Assembly (NCBI RefSeq): GCF_014879975.1
Contig: NZ_CP062500.1
Location: 3,100,001-3,164,000, forward strand
Direction of reading: 5' to 3'
Source: Vibrio bathopelagicus
Lineage (GTDB): Bacteria > Pseudomonadota > Gammaproteobacteria > Enterobacterales > Vibrionaceae
DNA: 64,000 nt
Shown: in pieces, positions 20,243 to 30,181 of the stretch
How positions within the stretch are numbered: the first letter of the stretch is position 1
Layout of the letters: each line of letters opens with the position of its first letter
Translations under genes and position numbers: made by a program
Notes under the pieces: generated by a model
Database searches by the model: none
What the model was told of the DNA's origin: nothing
What the model saw: only the letters and a program-made list of their open reading frames with translations

Positions 20243-21058
20243 TCATGATAAAAGCTTTGATGATCTTTTCTCCGCCACTTTGACTTCATCCCACATGGAA
20301 TCAAGCTGTTGTAGAGAAAAGTCGGTCAAAATTTTATCTTGCTGACGAACTTTTTGTTCCACGCCTTTAAAGCGGCGTGAAAATTTCAGATTGGCTTTAT
20401 TGAGAGCCGTTTCTGGATTTTTACCCAAATGTCGCACTAAATTGACCGTCGCAAACAATAAATCACCCAGTTCTTCTTCAACTAAATCTTCGTTTGGCGT
20501 TACTTGAAGCGCTTCTTCTAGCACCTCATCAACTTCCTCTAAAACCTTATCGGCGACTGGGCCAATAGAGTCCCAATCAAAGCCAAATTTCGCGACTTGC
20601 TTTTGAATTTTTGTAGCACGCGAAAGTGCAGGTAGAGAGTTTGGTATTGAGTCTAGAATACTTTCTTGAGTTTTGCCTGCCTGTGCTTTTTCTTTGGCTT
20701 TTTCAGCTTCCCAGTTAGCATTAATTTCTTCATCACTCGCAAATTCTGTATCAGAAAACACATGTGGATGACGGCGCGTCAGCTTCTCACTAATACCGTC
20801 GACCACATCAGAGAACTCAAACAAGCCCTGCTCTTTCGCCAGTTGGCTGTAGAAGATCACCTGAAACAACAAGTCGCCCAACTCTTCTTGTAGATTCGGC
20901 CAATCTTTGTTGTGAATCGCGTCCACCACCTCATACGTTTCTTCGATAGTATGCGGCACAATTGTTTCAAAATTTTGTTTCAAATCCCAAGGACAGCCAC
21001 CTTCAGGATCGCGCAGCTTAGTCATAATCTGTTCAAGTTGTTCAATCGGGTGATTCAT
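20243..21058 (-). CDS. mazG: Nucleoside triphosphate pyrophosphohydrolase MazG
   Basis: A 271-residue protein with two MazG domains. Each has the metal-binding E-E-x(n)-E-x-x-D pattern: [10 protein letters not shown] with [11 protein letters not shown] in the first half, and [14 protein letters not shown] with [10 protein letters not shown] in the second. It hydrolyses NTPs to NMP and pyrophosphate and in E. coli is linked to ppGpp levels; here it follows relA in the same direction, as in many gammaproteobacteria. AGGAAG lies six bases before the ATG. A hairpin with a T run at 21114-21145 lies between relA and mazG and may reduce read-through. Confidence 0.97.
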   Translation of the reverse strand: MNHPIEQLEQIMTKLRDPEGGCPWDLKQNFETIVPHTIEETYEVVDAIHNKDWPNLQEELGDLLFQVIFYSQLAKEQGLFEFSDVVDGISEKLTRRHPHVFSDTEFASDEEINANWEAEKAKEKAQAGKTQESILDSIPNSLPALSRATKIQKQVAKFGFDWDSIGPVADKVLEEVDEVLEEALQVTPNEDLVEEELGDLLFATVNLVRHLGKNPETALNKANLKFSRRFKGVEQKVRQQDKILTDFSLQQLDSMWDEVKVAEKRSSKLLS

Positions 21059-21113
21059 CGTTTTCTTCCTATTACTGTCTTTGATTTTTAAATTTATAAC
21101 GTCTTCTAAAACT

Positions 21114-21145
21114 AAAAAGGTGAGCAGCCAAAACTACTCACCTTT
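21114..21145 (-). terminator. Hairpin with T run between relA and mazG
   Basis: On the minus strand AAAGGTGAG and CTCACCTTT form a 9-bp stem around a 12-nt loop, followed by two further T directly after the stem. It may terminate relA or attenuate into mazG. Confidence 0.65.
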
Positions 21146-21177
21146 GTTGATACTGTCTAATTCTCTAAATTACGCAC

Positions 21178-21303
21178 CTTTCACTAAGCAGTTGTTACTT
21201 TAACAAGGCAACAAGCTTTCGCGATTCCTGAGCATAGCTCGCCTATGTGATGGAACAAGAAAGCGCAGTTAACGCAGTAAAAGTGACTAATGCAACGTGA
21301 AAG
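21178..21303. repeat. Palindromic intergenic element beside relA
   Basis: About 126 bp bounded by CTTTCAC and GTGAAAG, with a nested imperfect hairpin in the centre (TTCCTGAGCATAG at 21225-21237 against CTATGTGATGGAA at 21243-21255). Nested symmetry between two genes is typical of dispersed intergenic repeats in Vibrio. It ends exactly at the relA stop codon. No second copy was found in this window. Confidence 0.55.
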
Positions 21304-23532
21304 TTAGCCTAGACGTTTGACCGACATAACATCTTTGATTTGTTCTACTCGACTTGTCACGCGACTCAGAATCTCAATGTTGGTCACTTCCAAATCGAAA
21401 TCCATCACCGACAACTGACGTTTATAGTCAATACGGCTCTTCATTGTCGTCACACTGACTTTTTCGTTCAAGAACAGGGATGTTATATCTTTCAACAAGC
21501 CGGTACGTTCCAGCGCCTCTACACGCAGCGTTAAGATATACGAGCCTACAAAACCATCGCCCCACACAGTATCGATGATACGTTCAGGAGCATGCAGATT
21601 AAGTTCACTCAACTGTTCGCAATCGCTGCGGTGTACTGAGATACCACGTCCTTGAGTAATGTATCCTTTGATCACATCGCCGGGAATAGGCTGACAACAA
21701 CGAGCCAAGTGGGTCATTAGGTTATCGACACCTTCAACAACGACAGCATCCTTTTTCGGACGGCTCTGATGCGCTGGCTTATTGTCTGACTCAAGCAACT
21801 TCTCTAGCGCTTTCTTGTCTTCTTCTTCCGCCGTTGGCTTGTTGACCAAAGCATTGATGTGATTAACGACTTGGTTGATACGCAAATCACCGCTACCAAT
21901 ACCTGCATACAATTCATCTGGAGTGTTGACGTTGAATCGTTTCAGCGCGTATTGCTCAGCATCTTTCAGTGTTGCGCCGACTCTGCCTAGCTCTACTTCT
22001 AGAATATCTCGTCCGGCTTCGAGGTTTTTCTCACGACTCTGAGCGCGGAACCAGGCGTTAATTTTTGCACGAGCTCGACTTGAATGAACAAAGCCTGTGG
22101 TCGGATTCAACCAATCGCGTGAAGGGTTCGGTTCTTTTTGAGTGATGATCTCAACCTGATCGCCCATCGCCAATTTATGAGTAAACGGAACGATTCGACC
22201 TGCCACTTTGGCACCGATACAACGGTGTCCAACCATCGAGTGAATGTGGTAAGCAAAATCCAACGGTGTTGCACCCATTGGTAAATCGACCACATCACCG
22301 CGTGGCGTAAAGGCATAGACACGGTCATCAAAGACTTGGCTACGTACTTCATCCAGCATTTCGCCAGAGTCCGACATCTCTTCTTGCCAATCGATAAGCT
22401 TACGCAACCAGGTGATTTTCTCATCGTAGCCACTGCGTACGCCGCTAGATGCACCTTCTTTGTATTTCCAGTGCGCAGCAACGCCCAATTCAGAGTCTTC
22501 ATGCATCTGCTTGGTACGAATCTGAATTTCAATGGTCTTGCCTTCAGGGCCAAGCACTACGGTATGAATCGACTGATAGCCATTCGGCTTAGGGTTCGCC
22601 ACATAGTCATCAAATTCACTGGGTAGGTGTTTATATTTGGTGTGAACCACACCTAAGCCGGCATAACAGTCTTGCAGCTGGTCTGCGATAATACGCACCG
22701 CACGCACGTCAAAAAGCTCATCAAACTCTAAGCCTTTTTTCTGCATTTTACGCCAGATACTGTAGATGTGTTTTGGTCGACCGCTGACTTCAGCATTGAT
22801 GCTTGAACGGTTCATTTCTGACGTGAGATCGTCAACAAAGTCGGTTATGTATTGTTCGCGCACAATACGACGCTCAGACAGCTGTTTAGCAATCTGCTTG
22901 TATGTTTCTGGTTGTTGGTAGCGGAAAGCGTAATCTTCAATTTCCCACTTTAGCTGACCAATACCTAAACGGTTTGCAAGAGGCGCATAGATGTTGGCAC
23001 ACTCTTTTGCTGCCGCACGGCGCACAGCATCAGGGGCCTTTTTCACTTCTATGAGGTTACAAATTCGCTCTGCTAGTTTGATGACTACGCAGCGGAAATC
23101 ATCCACCATAGCAAGTAGCATTCGTCGAACATTATCGACTTGACCCGAGGCAGCACTGCCTTCAAGGGTCACATTTAGCTGGCCCAAAGCCGCCATTTCT
23201 TCCACGCCATCAATCAGCTTTACGGTTTCCTTGCCGTAACTTTCTTCAAACGCTTCACGCTCAAAAACACCGCTTGATACGACTGGGAAGAGTTGCGCCG
23301 CCACTAAGGTTGCGCGATCCATAGACAAGGTGACCAAGATTTCGATCATCTCGCGCCCACGCCAAAGCAGAAGTTCGCCTTGCTCGTGATCTTTTAATAA
23401 CTCTTCACAGTGACGATAAACTTTAGTCAGTTTATTCGAGGTTTTTGCGTCTTGATTCAGTGACGCAATCCAATTATCTAGCTCAAACTGTTCGCTTGGG
23501 TTTAAATGTGCGCTTCGTACCGCAACCATCAT
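21304..23532 (-). CDS. relA: GTP pyrophosphokinase RelA, (p)ppGpp synthetase I
   Basis: A 742-residue RelA that makes (p)ppGpp on stalled ribosomes. Order: an N-terminal pseudo-hydrolase domain without the His-Asp pair (LFPVVSSGVF), the synthetase domain (RPKHIYSIWRKMQKK, FDVRAVRI) with the acidic EFDD variant typical of monofunctional RelA, TGS (VYAFTPRGDVVDLP), the zinc-finger-like CC...HRSDC, and a C-terminal ACT/RRM domain. Loss of hydrolase residues is normal for RelA. The second of two adjacent Met codons may be the real start. It lies downstream of rlmD. Confidence 0.98.
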   Translation of the reverse strand: MMVAVRSAHLNPSEQFELDNWIASLNQDAKTSNKLTKVYRHCEELLKDHEQGELLLWRGREMIEILVTLSMDRATLVAAQLFPVVSSGVFEREAFEESYGKETVKLIDGVEEMAALGQLNVTLEGSAASGQVDNVRRMLLAMVDDFRCVVIKLAERICNLIEVKKAPDAVRRAAAKECANIYAPLANRLGIGQLKWEIEDYAFRYQQPETYKQIAKQLSERRIVREQYITDFVDDLTSEMNRSSINAEVSGRPKHIYSIWRKMQKKGLEFDELFDVRAVRIIADQLQDCYAGLGVVHTKYKHLPSEFDDYVANPKPNGYQSIHTVVLGPEGKTIEIQIRTKQMHEDSELGVAAHWKYKEGASSGVRSGYDEKITWLRKLIDWQEEMSDSGEMLDEVRSQVFDDRVYAFTPRGDVVDLPMGATPLDFAYHIHSMVGHRCIGAKVAGRIVPFTHKLAMGDQVEIITQKEPNPSRDWLNPTTGFVHSSRARAKINAWFRAQSREKNLEAGRDILEVELGRVGATLKDAEQYALKRFNVNTPDELYAGIGSGDLRINQVVNHINALVNKPTAEEEDKKALEKLLESDNKPAHQSRPKKDAVVVEGVDNLMTHLARCCQPIPGDVIKGYITQGRGISVHRSDCEQLSELNLHAPERIIDTVWGDGFVGSYILTLRVEALERTGLLKDITSLFLNEKVSVTTMKSRIDYKRQLSVMDFDLEVTNIEILSRVTSRVEQIKDVMSVKRLG

Positions 23533-23564
23533 GCCTTCCTAGTTATTATGTTTTATACCCAATT

Positions 23565-23605
23565 CAATATGACTAACTGGTTCCACGTTAGTTCGACTCA
23601 TATTG
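23565..23605. repeat. Bulged hairpin between rlmD and relA
   Basis: CAATATG-ACTAAC and GTTAGT-(TCGACT)-CATATTG form a 13-bp stem with a six-base bulge on one side and a 9-nt loop. A second small hairpin (GGTGC...GCACC, 23611-23630) follows. They sit in the relA leader and could be a repeat element or an attenuating structure. Confidence 0.5.
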
Positions 23606-23665
23606 ATATCGGTGCAGGCAGCCCCGCACCTTTGTAATACATTTTTAAGCCTAATTTAAGGGCTT

Positions 23666-24985
23666 CTAAGCCTTGATAAAGAGAGCCATCGATTCGAGAT
23701 GACTGGTATGAGGGAACATGTCCAACATGCCTAGCTTAGCCAATTGGTAACCTTGTTTTTCTAAGCTCTCTGAATCTCTAGCTAGAGTAGCAGGATTACA
23801 CGAAACATAAACCACACGCTTCGCTCCTAACCCTGAAATTTGATCAACGATCCCACTCGCTCCTGCACGTGCTGGATCAAGTAAGATTTTATCAAATCTT
23901 TCTTTTGCCCAAGGTTGTGAAGACAGCTCTTCTTCAAGGTTCGCTTGGTAGAACTCTGTATTACTTAATTGATTCAAAATTGCGTTAGACGTTGCCTGCT
24001 GAACCATTTCATCGACACCTTCAACACCCACCACAAACGCAGATTGTTGTGCGATAGGTAGGCTGAAGTTCCCCAAACCACAAAACAAGTCGAGCACTCG
24101 CTCATCGGCTTGGGGTTCTAACCATTCAATCGCTTGAGTCACCATCTGTTGATTGACCTTTTGATTCACTTGGATGAAGTGGTTTGGCTCAAAAGGCAAG
24201 GTTACGCCGGTTTCGCTATAGCTTGGCGTATCACCCACCAAACGAATCAACTTGTCAGTTTCTGGCATAGAATACAGCGTAGTGCCTTCTGCCTGAGCCA
24301 ACTCAATCAAAGATTGCTCATCTTTTTCAAGCAAAGGCTTAAGGTGACGTAGCACCATAACAGGGCCAGTATCCCCGATCACTAATTCAACGTGTCCTAA
24401 AGAAGTAAGGTTGCTGAAAGTATTCAGTAAATTTTTTAGCTTTGGCAGCAAGATATTGATACGAGGGTCAAGCACCGCACAATCGGTAATATTTTCAATC
24501 TGCTTACTTTGCTTTTTACGGAAACCAAATTGAAGCTGTTGTGTTTTTTTATCAACAAATAGGCTGATGCGCGCACGGCGGCGATAACCTGTTTCATCAC
24601 CAATAATCGGTTCAACAACGTCTGTTTTATCTGTTTGATATTGGCTCATCAGGTGGTTCAAAGACTGCGCTTTATGTTCTACCTGAGAAGAGTAGCCAAG
24701 ATGCTGGAGATGGCAGCCACCGCACTGATTAAAATGCTTACAGAAAGGCTTCAAACGCAGTTCGCTTGGCTCCAGTAATTTAATCAGTTTTGCTCGCGCA
24801 TATTTACTCTTACTCTCGATGAGCTGAATAACAACCTGCTCACCCGGCAATGCACCATCAATAAAAACAGGCTTATTCTTTTGATAAGCAATCCCTGCCC
24901 CATTGTGATCCATTCGTTCAACCAAAACCGATTGATGCTTGGTCTCGAATTGAGTTTTCTTTTTTGGTTGAAAAAAACGTGCCAT
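23666..24985 (-). CDS. rlmD: 23S rRNA (uracil-1939-C5)-methyltransferase
   Basis: A 439-residue RlmD (RumA), which methylates U1939 of 23S rRNA using SAM. Order: TRAM domain (about 15-75), four Fe-S cysteines ([10 protein letters not shown] and a later CAVLDPR), the SAM site [16 protein letters not shown], and the catalytic [10 protein letters not shown] with its Cys. It lies 133 bp before relA, the same neighbours as in E. coli, and is divergent from the hybrid kinase gene. Confidence 0.97.
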   Translation of the reverse strand: MARFFQPKKKTQFETKHQSVLVERMDHNGAGIAYQKNKPVFIDGALPGEQVVIQLIESKSKYARAKLIKLLEPSELRLKPFCKHFNQCGGCHLQHLGYSSQVEHKAQSLNHLMSQYQTDKTDVVEPIIGDETGYRRRARISLFVDKKTQQLQFGFRKKQSKQIENITDCAVLDPRINILLPKLKNLLNTFSNLTSLGHVELVIGDTGPVMVLRHLKPLLEKDEQSLIELAQAEGTTLYSMPETDKLIRLVGDTPSYSETGVTLPFEPNHFIQVNQKVNQQMVTQAIEWLEPQADERVLDLFCGLGNFSLPIAQQSAFVVGVEGVDEMVQQATSNAILNQLSNTEFYQANLEEELSSQPWAKERFDKILLDPARAGASGIVDQISGLGAKRVVYVSCNPATLARDSESLEKQGYQLAKLGMLDMFPHTSHLESMALFIKA

Positions 24986-25150
24986 TGCTTGTGCCTAATG
25001 TATCTTTTAAGAAGTAATTTGTATCCAGGACTCACTATTATGTCTTGGAATCATTGTCGAACGTCACGGCTTTGATTAAGCTTACCGTTCACTTAACCGC
25101 CATTGTGCGCGTTATTTTCCCATATCCAGACCTCGATGTAATTAAAGAAC

Positions 25151-27964
25151 ATGACCAGATATGGCTTAAGAGCCCGTGTAATTACCTTAACTCTAGCTCC
25201 AACCCTAATTATTGGGCTGCTATTGAGTGCATTTTTTTCATTTAACCGCTATCAAGACCTTGAGGGTCAGGTGGTTAACACTGGTACTAGCATTATAGAA
25301 CCGCTTGCGATTGCGAGCGCATCTGGCATGCAACTCGAAAGCCGAGAGTCCGTTCGCCAGCTCATCAGCTATGCACATCGAAAAAACTCTAACCTTGTGC
25401 GCAGTATCGCGGTGTTTGATGAACGCCATGAGTTGTTCGTAACCTCAAACTTCCACCCCGACTTTGAAAGCCTCACTTATCCCAAAGATAAGCCGATACC
25501 ACATTTGAGCTCTTCGAACCTACTCGATAACACGCTGATTCTCAGGACGCCCATCATAGCTGAGGGGCAATACATCAACTCAGCCAACGGACAATCGCAA
25601 GCTAACCAAGCGATCGGCTATATCGCGATTGAGCTCGACCTATCTTCATTGCGATTACAGCAGTATCAAGAGGTGTTCTCTGCTTTCTTGGTGTTGATTC
25701 TGGGACTTGGTTTATCGGGCGTGTTTGCGTTCCGCTTAATGCACGATGTAACTCAACCGATCACGCACATGAAAAACATGGTTGACCGGATTCGACGTGG
25801 TCACCTCGATGTACGTATCGAAGGCAAGATGCATGGTGAGCTAGATTCACTGAAAAACGGTATCAACGCGATGGCGGTATCGCTGTCAGAGTATCACGTT
25901 GAGATGCAACACAGCATTGACCAAGCCACGTCTGATCTGCGTGAAACCCTAGAGCAATTAGAGATTCAAAACGTTGAGTTAGACATTGCGAAAAAACGCG
26001 CTCAAGAAGCAGCACGTGTTAAGTCTGAGTTCTTGGCTAACATGTCTCACGAATTGAGAACACCACTCAACGGTGTGATTGGCTTTACTCGTCAGATGCT
26101 TAAGACCCATCTATCGACCAGCCAAACAGACTACTTGCAAACCATTGAACGCTCTGCCAATAACCTACTTAGCATCATCAACGATATTCTTGATTTCTCG
26201 AAGTTGGAAGCCGGTAAATTAGCACTCGAAAACATTCCATTTGAATTCCAAGCCAGCCTTGAAGAAGTTGTAAACCTTCAAGCTACCAACGCCCACGAAA
26301 AAGGCCTAGAGCTGACACTTAAGATAGACCCGAAAGTGCCACCAGGCGTGGTTGGCGACCCATTACGTATTCAACAGATCCTAACCAACCTTGTTGGTAA
26401 CTCAATCAAGTTTACCGAGCGTGGCAATATCGATATCAGTGTTGAACTTCGTTCTCAGACCGAAGACAATATCGAGCTTCAATTCATGGTTCGAGACACT
26501 GGCATTGGTATCTCAGAACGTCAACAAGCTCAGCTATTCCAAGCCTTCAGCCAAGCGGATGCGAGTATCTCTCGTCGCTATGGTGGTACCGGCCTTGGTC
26601 TCGTTATCACACAGAAATTGGTGAGCCAGATGGGCGGTGAGATCAGCCTAACCAGTCGCCTACACCAAGGTTCAACCTTCTGGTTTACTTTAAGGCTATC
26701 AACGACTGATATGCCAATGACCGAGCTTATCGAAACTCAATGTCTACAAGACAAACAGTTGTTGTTGATCGAGCCAAACATGCAAGCCGCATCAATCACT
26801 CAGCAGATCTTGACCCAAGAAGGGCTGGTCGTCACTTATCGTTCAGTGATGCCTGACGAAAGCACCTCTTATGACTACGTATTGCTTAACCTTGCCGCAA
26901 ACCAAGAGTACCAACTTGATACCGTCAGTGGCTGGGCAATTGGTGCGAAGAAGATTGCCCAGAACGTAATTATTGGTACACCAAGTACTGAACTTGCATT
27001 AGGCGAGCAACTGATGAAAGAGGTCGATGTTCAATGCATTACCAAACCTCTCTCTCGTAAGAAGCTGCTGCAAACTCTGATCTCTAATCAAGCTCCAACC
27101 TTGATTGCTCCAGCGATTGAAACGCACTCAGAAGAAAAATTGCCGTTGACGGTACTGGCGGTAGACGATAACCCAGCCAACCTTAAGTTGATTACTGCGT
27201 TATTGAAAGAGCGAGTGGAAACCGTGATCAGCTGTACCAACGGTCAGCAGGCGATCGACAAAGCGACCACCACACCGTTTGATATCATCTTCATGGATAT
27301 CCAAATGCCACAAATGGATGGTGTGACCGCTTGTCAGCACATTAAGAAGCTAGCTAACAACGCCAACACACCTATTATCGCGGTAACCGCACACGCCATG
27401 ACGGGTGAACGAGATCGATTGCTAGCTGCGGGTATGGATGATTATCTGACCAAGCCTATCGAAGAACATGTCTTACAGCAGGTTCTACTCCACTGGAGTC
27501 CGGCTTCAGAGGTTGAGCATATCGATAAAATAGACCCTGAACACCCTGCCGTCGCAGTTGAGATCGATAGTAGCCAGCCGCAGGAAACGGAAGCGAACGT
27601 GCACAAAAACATCATCATTGATTGGCAGGCCGCAATGAAGCAAGCTGCTAACAAAGAGGATCTCGCACGCGATATGCTACGAATGTTAGTGGACTTTATT
27701 CCTGAGGTTTATGAAGCTGCAGAGAAAGCGATAGAAGACAACGACTTCCCTGTTGAAGAACTGATACATATCATCCACAAGATGCACGGTAGCAGCTCAT
27801 ACAGCGGCGTACCAAGGCTAAAATCGGTATGTGCGACGATAGAAAAAGAGTTGCGCTCAGGCACTTCCATTGAGGCCATTGAGCCAGAGCTGTTTGAATT
27901 ACAGGATGAATTAGACAAAGTTCAGGCAACGGCGATCCATTACTTGCAGCCGATTAGCAGTTAA
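25151..27964 (+). CDS. barA: Hybrid sensor histidine kinase BarA/VarS
   Basis: A 937-residue tripartite sensor kinase, orthologue of E. coli BarA and Vibrio VarS. Two membrane segments (about 8-30 and 173-195) flank a periplasmic domain, followed by HAMP, HisKA with H300 (NMSHELRTPLNG), the ATPase (NLVGNSIKFTERG, GGTGLGLVI), a degenerate receiver-like region, a true receiver with D672/D673 and phospho-acceptor D716 (FMDIQMPQMDG), and an HPt domain with H876 (HKMHGSS). It would phosphorylate UvrY/VarA, which drives the Csr small RNAs. It is divergent from rlmD, as in E. coli. Confidence 0.96.
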   Translation: MTRYGLRARVITLTLAPTLIIGLLLSAFFSFNRYQDLEGQVVNTGTSIIEPLAIASASGMQLESRESVRQLISYAHRKNSNLVRSIAVFDERHELFVTSNFHPDFESLTYPKDKPIPHLSSSNLLDNTLILRTPIIAEGQYINSANGQSQANQAIGYIAIELDLSSLRLQQYQEVFSAFLVLILGLGLSGVFAFRLMHDVTQPITHMKNMVDRIRRGHLDVRIEGKMHGELDSLKNGINAMAVSLSEYHVEMQHSIDQATSDLRETLEQLEIQNVELDIAKKRAQEAARVKSEFLANMSHELRTPLNGVIGFTRQMLKTHLSTSQTDYLQTIERSANNLLSIINDILDFSKLEAGKLALENIPFEFQASLEEVVNLQATNAHEKGLELTLKIDPKVPPGVVGDPLRIQQILTNLVGNSIKFTERGNIDISVELRSQTEDNIELQFMVRDTGIGISERQQAQLFQAFSQADASISRRYGGTGLGLVITQKLVSQMGGEISLTSRLHQGSTFWFTLRLSTTDMPMTELIETQCLQDKQLLLIEPNMQAASITQQILTQEGLVVTYRSVMPDESTSYDYVLLNLAANQEYQLDTVSGWAIGAKKIAQNVIIGTPSTELALGEQLMKEVDVQCITKPLSRKKLLQTLISNQAPTLIAPAIETHSEEKLPLTVLAVDDNPANLKLITALLKERVETVISCTNGQQAIDKATTTPFDIIFMDIQMPQMDGVTACQHIKKLANNANTPIIAVTAHAMTGERDRLLAAGMDDYLTKPIEEHVLQQVLLHWSPASEVEHIDKIDPEHPAVAVEIDSSQPQETEANVHKNIIIDWQAAMKQAANKEDLARDMLRMLVDFIPEVYEAAEKAIEDNDFPVEELIHIIHKMHGSSSYSGVPRLKSVCATIEKELRSGTSIEAIEPELFELQDELDKVQATAIHYLQPISS

Positions 27965-27973
27965 AAGTTAGCT

Positions 27974-28001
27974 GTTGCTAGTTGCTAGTTGCTAGTTGCT
28001 A
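27974..28001. repeat. Four tandem copies of heptamer GTTGCTA
   Basis: Four perfect head-to-tail copies of GTTGCTA directly after barA, followed by a partial GT. A related TTACTAGTAACTAG string lies before acpS near 28597. A short tandem repeat like this is prone to copy-number change, and is non-coding here. Confidence 0.85.
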
Positions 28002-28027
28002 GTAAACTGTAACGCGTTCAGATAATA

Positions 28028-28058
28028 AAAAAGCAGAGCCACGAGCTCTGCTTTTTTT
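28028..28058. terminator. Bidirectional terminator between barA and acpS
   Basis: AAGCAGAGC (28031-28039) and GCTCTGCTT (28045-28053) with loop CACGA, flanked by A and T runs. It serves both the rightward barA and leftward acpS transcripts. Confidence 0.92.
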
Positions 28059-28158
28059 AACTTGAATATTTGGTCAGTGTTAATCAATTCGTTCGGTGTC
28101 TAAACGCGTTCGTTGCCTAAACATGCTCGTAGTCTAAACACATGGTTCAGTCCCAAGT

Positions 28159-28539
28159 TTACGACTCAAGCAATACCGTCGCCACCGCGTAGTGCCGCTC
28201 ATCGGAAATCGTCAGATGAATCGACTTTGTGCCATTCGCCAGTGCGATTTCCTGAGCTTTTTTATGCAAGCTCAAAACGGGCTTGCCATGCTCATCGTTC
28301 GATATTTCAAAATCGTGAAAGGTCACACCAAGAGCGATACCCGTGCCTAGCGCTTTAGATGCCGCTTCTTTAGCCGCAAAACGCTTCGCAAGATAACGCC
28401 CTTTTTGCTTGAGCTGCTGGAATACTTCAAATTCAGAATCCGTCAAAATACGTTGAGCGAAAGCCTCACCACTTCGTGACAGTGCTTTTTCTACACGTTC
28501 GATTTCTGCGATATCTGTACCTAATCCAACAACAGCCAT
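28159..28539 (-). CDS. acpS: Holo-[acyl-carrier-protein] synthase
   Basis: A 126-residue AcpS that transfers 4'-phosphopantetheine from CoA to ACP. The metal-binding [13 protein letters not shown] at the N-terminus and [15 protein letters not shown] in the middle are the family signatures. It is the last gene of the rnc-era-recO-pdxJ-acpS run, 77 nt behind pdxJ. Confidence 0.98.
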   Translation of the reverse strand: MAVVGLGTDIAEIERVEKALSRSGEAFAQRILTDSEFEVFQQLKQKGRYLAKRFAAKEAASKALGTGIALGVTFHDFEISNDEHGKPVLSLHKKAQEIALANGTKSIHLTISDERHYAVATVLLES

Positions 28540-28616
28540 GTTTACCTTACTATCAAACTTCGATTTATTGATTCTATTGGTTTTTGATTAACCACTTACT
28601 AGTAACTAGTTAGAAG

Positions 28617-29354
28617 TTAAGCGTTGTTACGTGCTGTTTCCATGATTGCTTTCATGTCTGCAACGGCTTTGTTCAAGCCATCAAACACTGCACGTCCCAT
28701 GATCGAGTGACCGATGTTCAGCTCGTAGATCTCAGGAAGTGCCGCAATTGGTGCTACGTTGTGGTAAGTCAGGCCATGACCTGCATTGACTGTAATACCA
28801 AGATCATCTGCGTAGCTTGCGCCTGCAGCAATCTTTTTAAGCTCATCTTGCTGATCCTCTTCTGTTTTCGCATCAGCGTAATGACCAGTGTGAAGCTCAA
28901 TGAAAGGCGCACCACATGCTTTTGATGCATCAATTTGCTCACGATCAGCATCGATAAACAGAGAGACCTTAATACCTGCAGCCGACAGTTTTTCGGTCGC
29001 CGCTTTGATCTTCTCTAGTTGACCGACAACATCCAAGCCACCTTCAGTGGTTAGCTCTTCACGCTTTTCAGGAACCAAGCAAACGAACTCAGGGTTGGTA
29101 TCAAGTGCGATTTGAACCATTTCGTCCGTCACGGCCATCTCAAGATTCATACGAGTTTGGATAGTCTCAGCCAGAATACGTACATCACGGTCAACGATAT
29201 GACGGCGATCTTCGCGCAGGTGAATCGTGATGCCGTCAGCGCCAGCACGTTCAGCAATCTCAGCTGCGTGTACTGGATCTGGATATTTAGTACCACGTGC
29301 ATTACGTAGTGTTGCAATATGGTCGATATTAACGCCTAAAAGGATTGAGCTCAT
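28617..29354 (-). CDS. pdxJ: Pyridoxine 5'-phosphate synthase
   Basis: A 245-residue PdxJ that condenses 1-deoxyxylulose 5-phosphate with 3-amino-2-oxopropyl phosphate to give pyridoxine 5'-phosphate. The N-terminal [25 protein letters not shown], and [11 protein letters not shown] motifs are intact. Its ATG overlaps the recO stop codon (ATGA), so the two are translationally coupled. The epd product made elsewhere in this window (57 kb) feeds the same vitamin B6 pathway. Confidence 0.98.
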   Translation of the reverse strand: MSSILLGVNIDHIATLRNARGTKYPDPVHAAEIAERAGADGITIHLREDRRHIVDRDVRILAETIQTRMNLEMAVTDEMVQIALDTNPEFVCLVPEKREELTTEGGLDVVGQLEKIKAATEKLSAAGIKVSLFIDADREQIDASKACGAPFIELHTGHYADAKTEEDQQDELKKIAAGASYADDLGITVNAGHGLTYHNVAPIAALPEIYELNIGHSIMGRAVFDGLNKAVADMKAIMETARNNA

Positions 29355-30079
29355 TTTCCAATACTCCGTGCTCTAGAGAGGGCTATTGTTGGCATAAATA
29401 GCTCTCTACTTTTTAATGGTTTGCCGCCAAGATACGGCTTTAAGGCTATGCGTGTAAAGCGTTTTGCCGCTTTTAACTGCTCTTTAGTGATAAACCTACG
29501 TTCACTGATTGCGATAAGTTCATCGCCCATAAAAGTCAGGTTATCTCGACGTACCGATGCGATAAAACCTTTCTGCTCTCGATAACGATAAGTCATGCTC
29601 GGATCAATCGGCTCACCGGTACCCGCACAGTGTAAAAAGTCGACGCCATACCCCATAGCGGAAAGTAGAGCCAATTCAAAACGACGTAGCGCTGGCTCAG
29701 GATTCTCATTATGAGCGAGTTCTGTTAAGGCATGAAGATAGTCGTGAAAAAATGCGGGCATGGCCACTTCGGCCATCAACACTCGCCCAACTAACTCATT
29801 GACGTACATGGCTGAATACAGATTGATCCCGGCAAGAGGAAGCCCCAAGCTGATGGGTTCAGCTTGGCGCAACGTTTTCATTGAACCATTACCGGACCAC
29901 TTAAGCAGTAGAGGCGTAAAAGGTTGCAATGCACCTTTCAAATTAGAACGCTTACTCCGCGCACCTTTAGACATCAACGTCACCCGACCGTACTCTTCAC
30001 TGAAGACGTCCAGAATCAGGCTCGACTCACTGTATGGTCGACGGTGCAACACAAAGCATCGCTGTAACCCTTCGCTCAA
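29351..30079 (-). CDS. recO: DNA repair protein RecO (TTG start)
   Basis: A 242-residue RecO that loads RecA onto SSB-coated DNA in RecF-pathway repair. The N-terminal OB-fold ([32 protein letters not shown]) is typical. I place the start at a TTG (30079): AAGGG lies seven bases upstream, the length then matches the family, and the only upstream ATG (30121) sits inside the era terminator hairpin. The stop overlaps the pdxJ start. Confidence 0.93.
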   Translation of the reverse strand: MSEGLQRCFVLHRRPYSESSLILDVFSEEYGRVTLMSKGARSKRSNLKGALQPFTPLLLKWSGNGSMKTLRQAEPISLGLPLAGINLYSAMYVNELVGRVLMAEVAMPAFFHDYLHALTELAHNENPEPALRRFELALLSAMGYGVDFLHCAGTGEPIDPSMTYRYREQKGFIASVRRDNLTFMGDELIAISERRFITKEQLKAAKRFTRIALKPYLGGKPLKSRELFMPTIALSRARSIGK

Positions 30080-30100
30080 TAACTTACCCTTCTTACAGAT

Positions 30101-30129
30101 ACAAAAAGAGAGAGTTCGCACTCTCTCTT
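30101..30129 (-). terminator. Intrinsic terminator after era
   Basis: AAGAGAGAGT (30106-30115) and ACTCTCTCTT (30120-30129) form a perfect 10-bp stem. On the minus strand the tetraloop is GCGA (GNRA type) and a T run follows. It ends the lepB-rnc-era transcript, at least partly, ahead of recO. Confidence 0.85.
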
Positions 30130-30181
30130 GTATTTATATTCAATTCAACTTTCTTAATATCAGAAAGTGACGTTCAATATA

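Noticed and set aside
21304..23532. Missing His-Asp pair in RelA as a defect
   Set aside because: Monofunctional RelA of gammaproteobacteria always has an inactive hydrolase domain.
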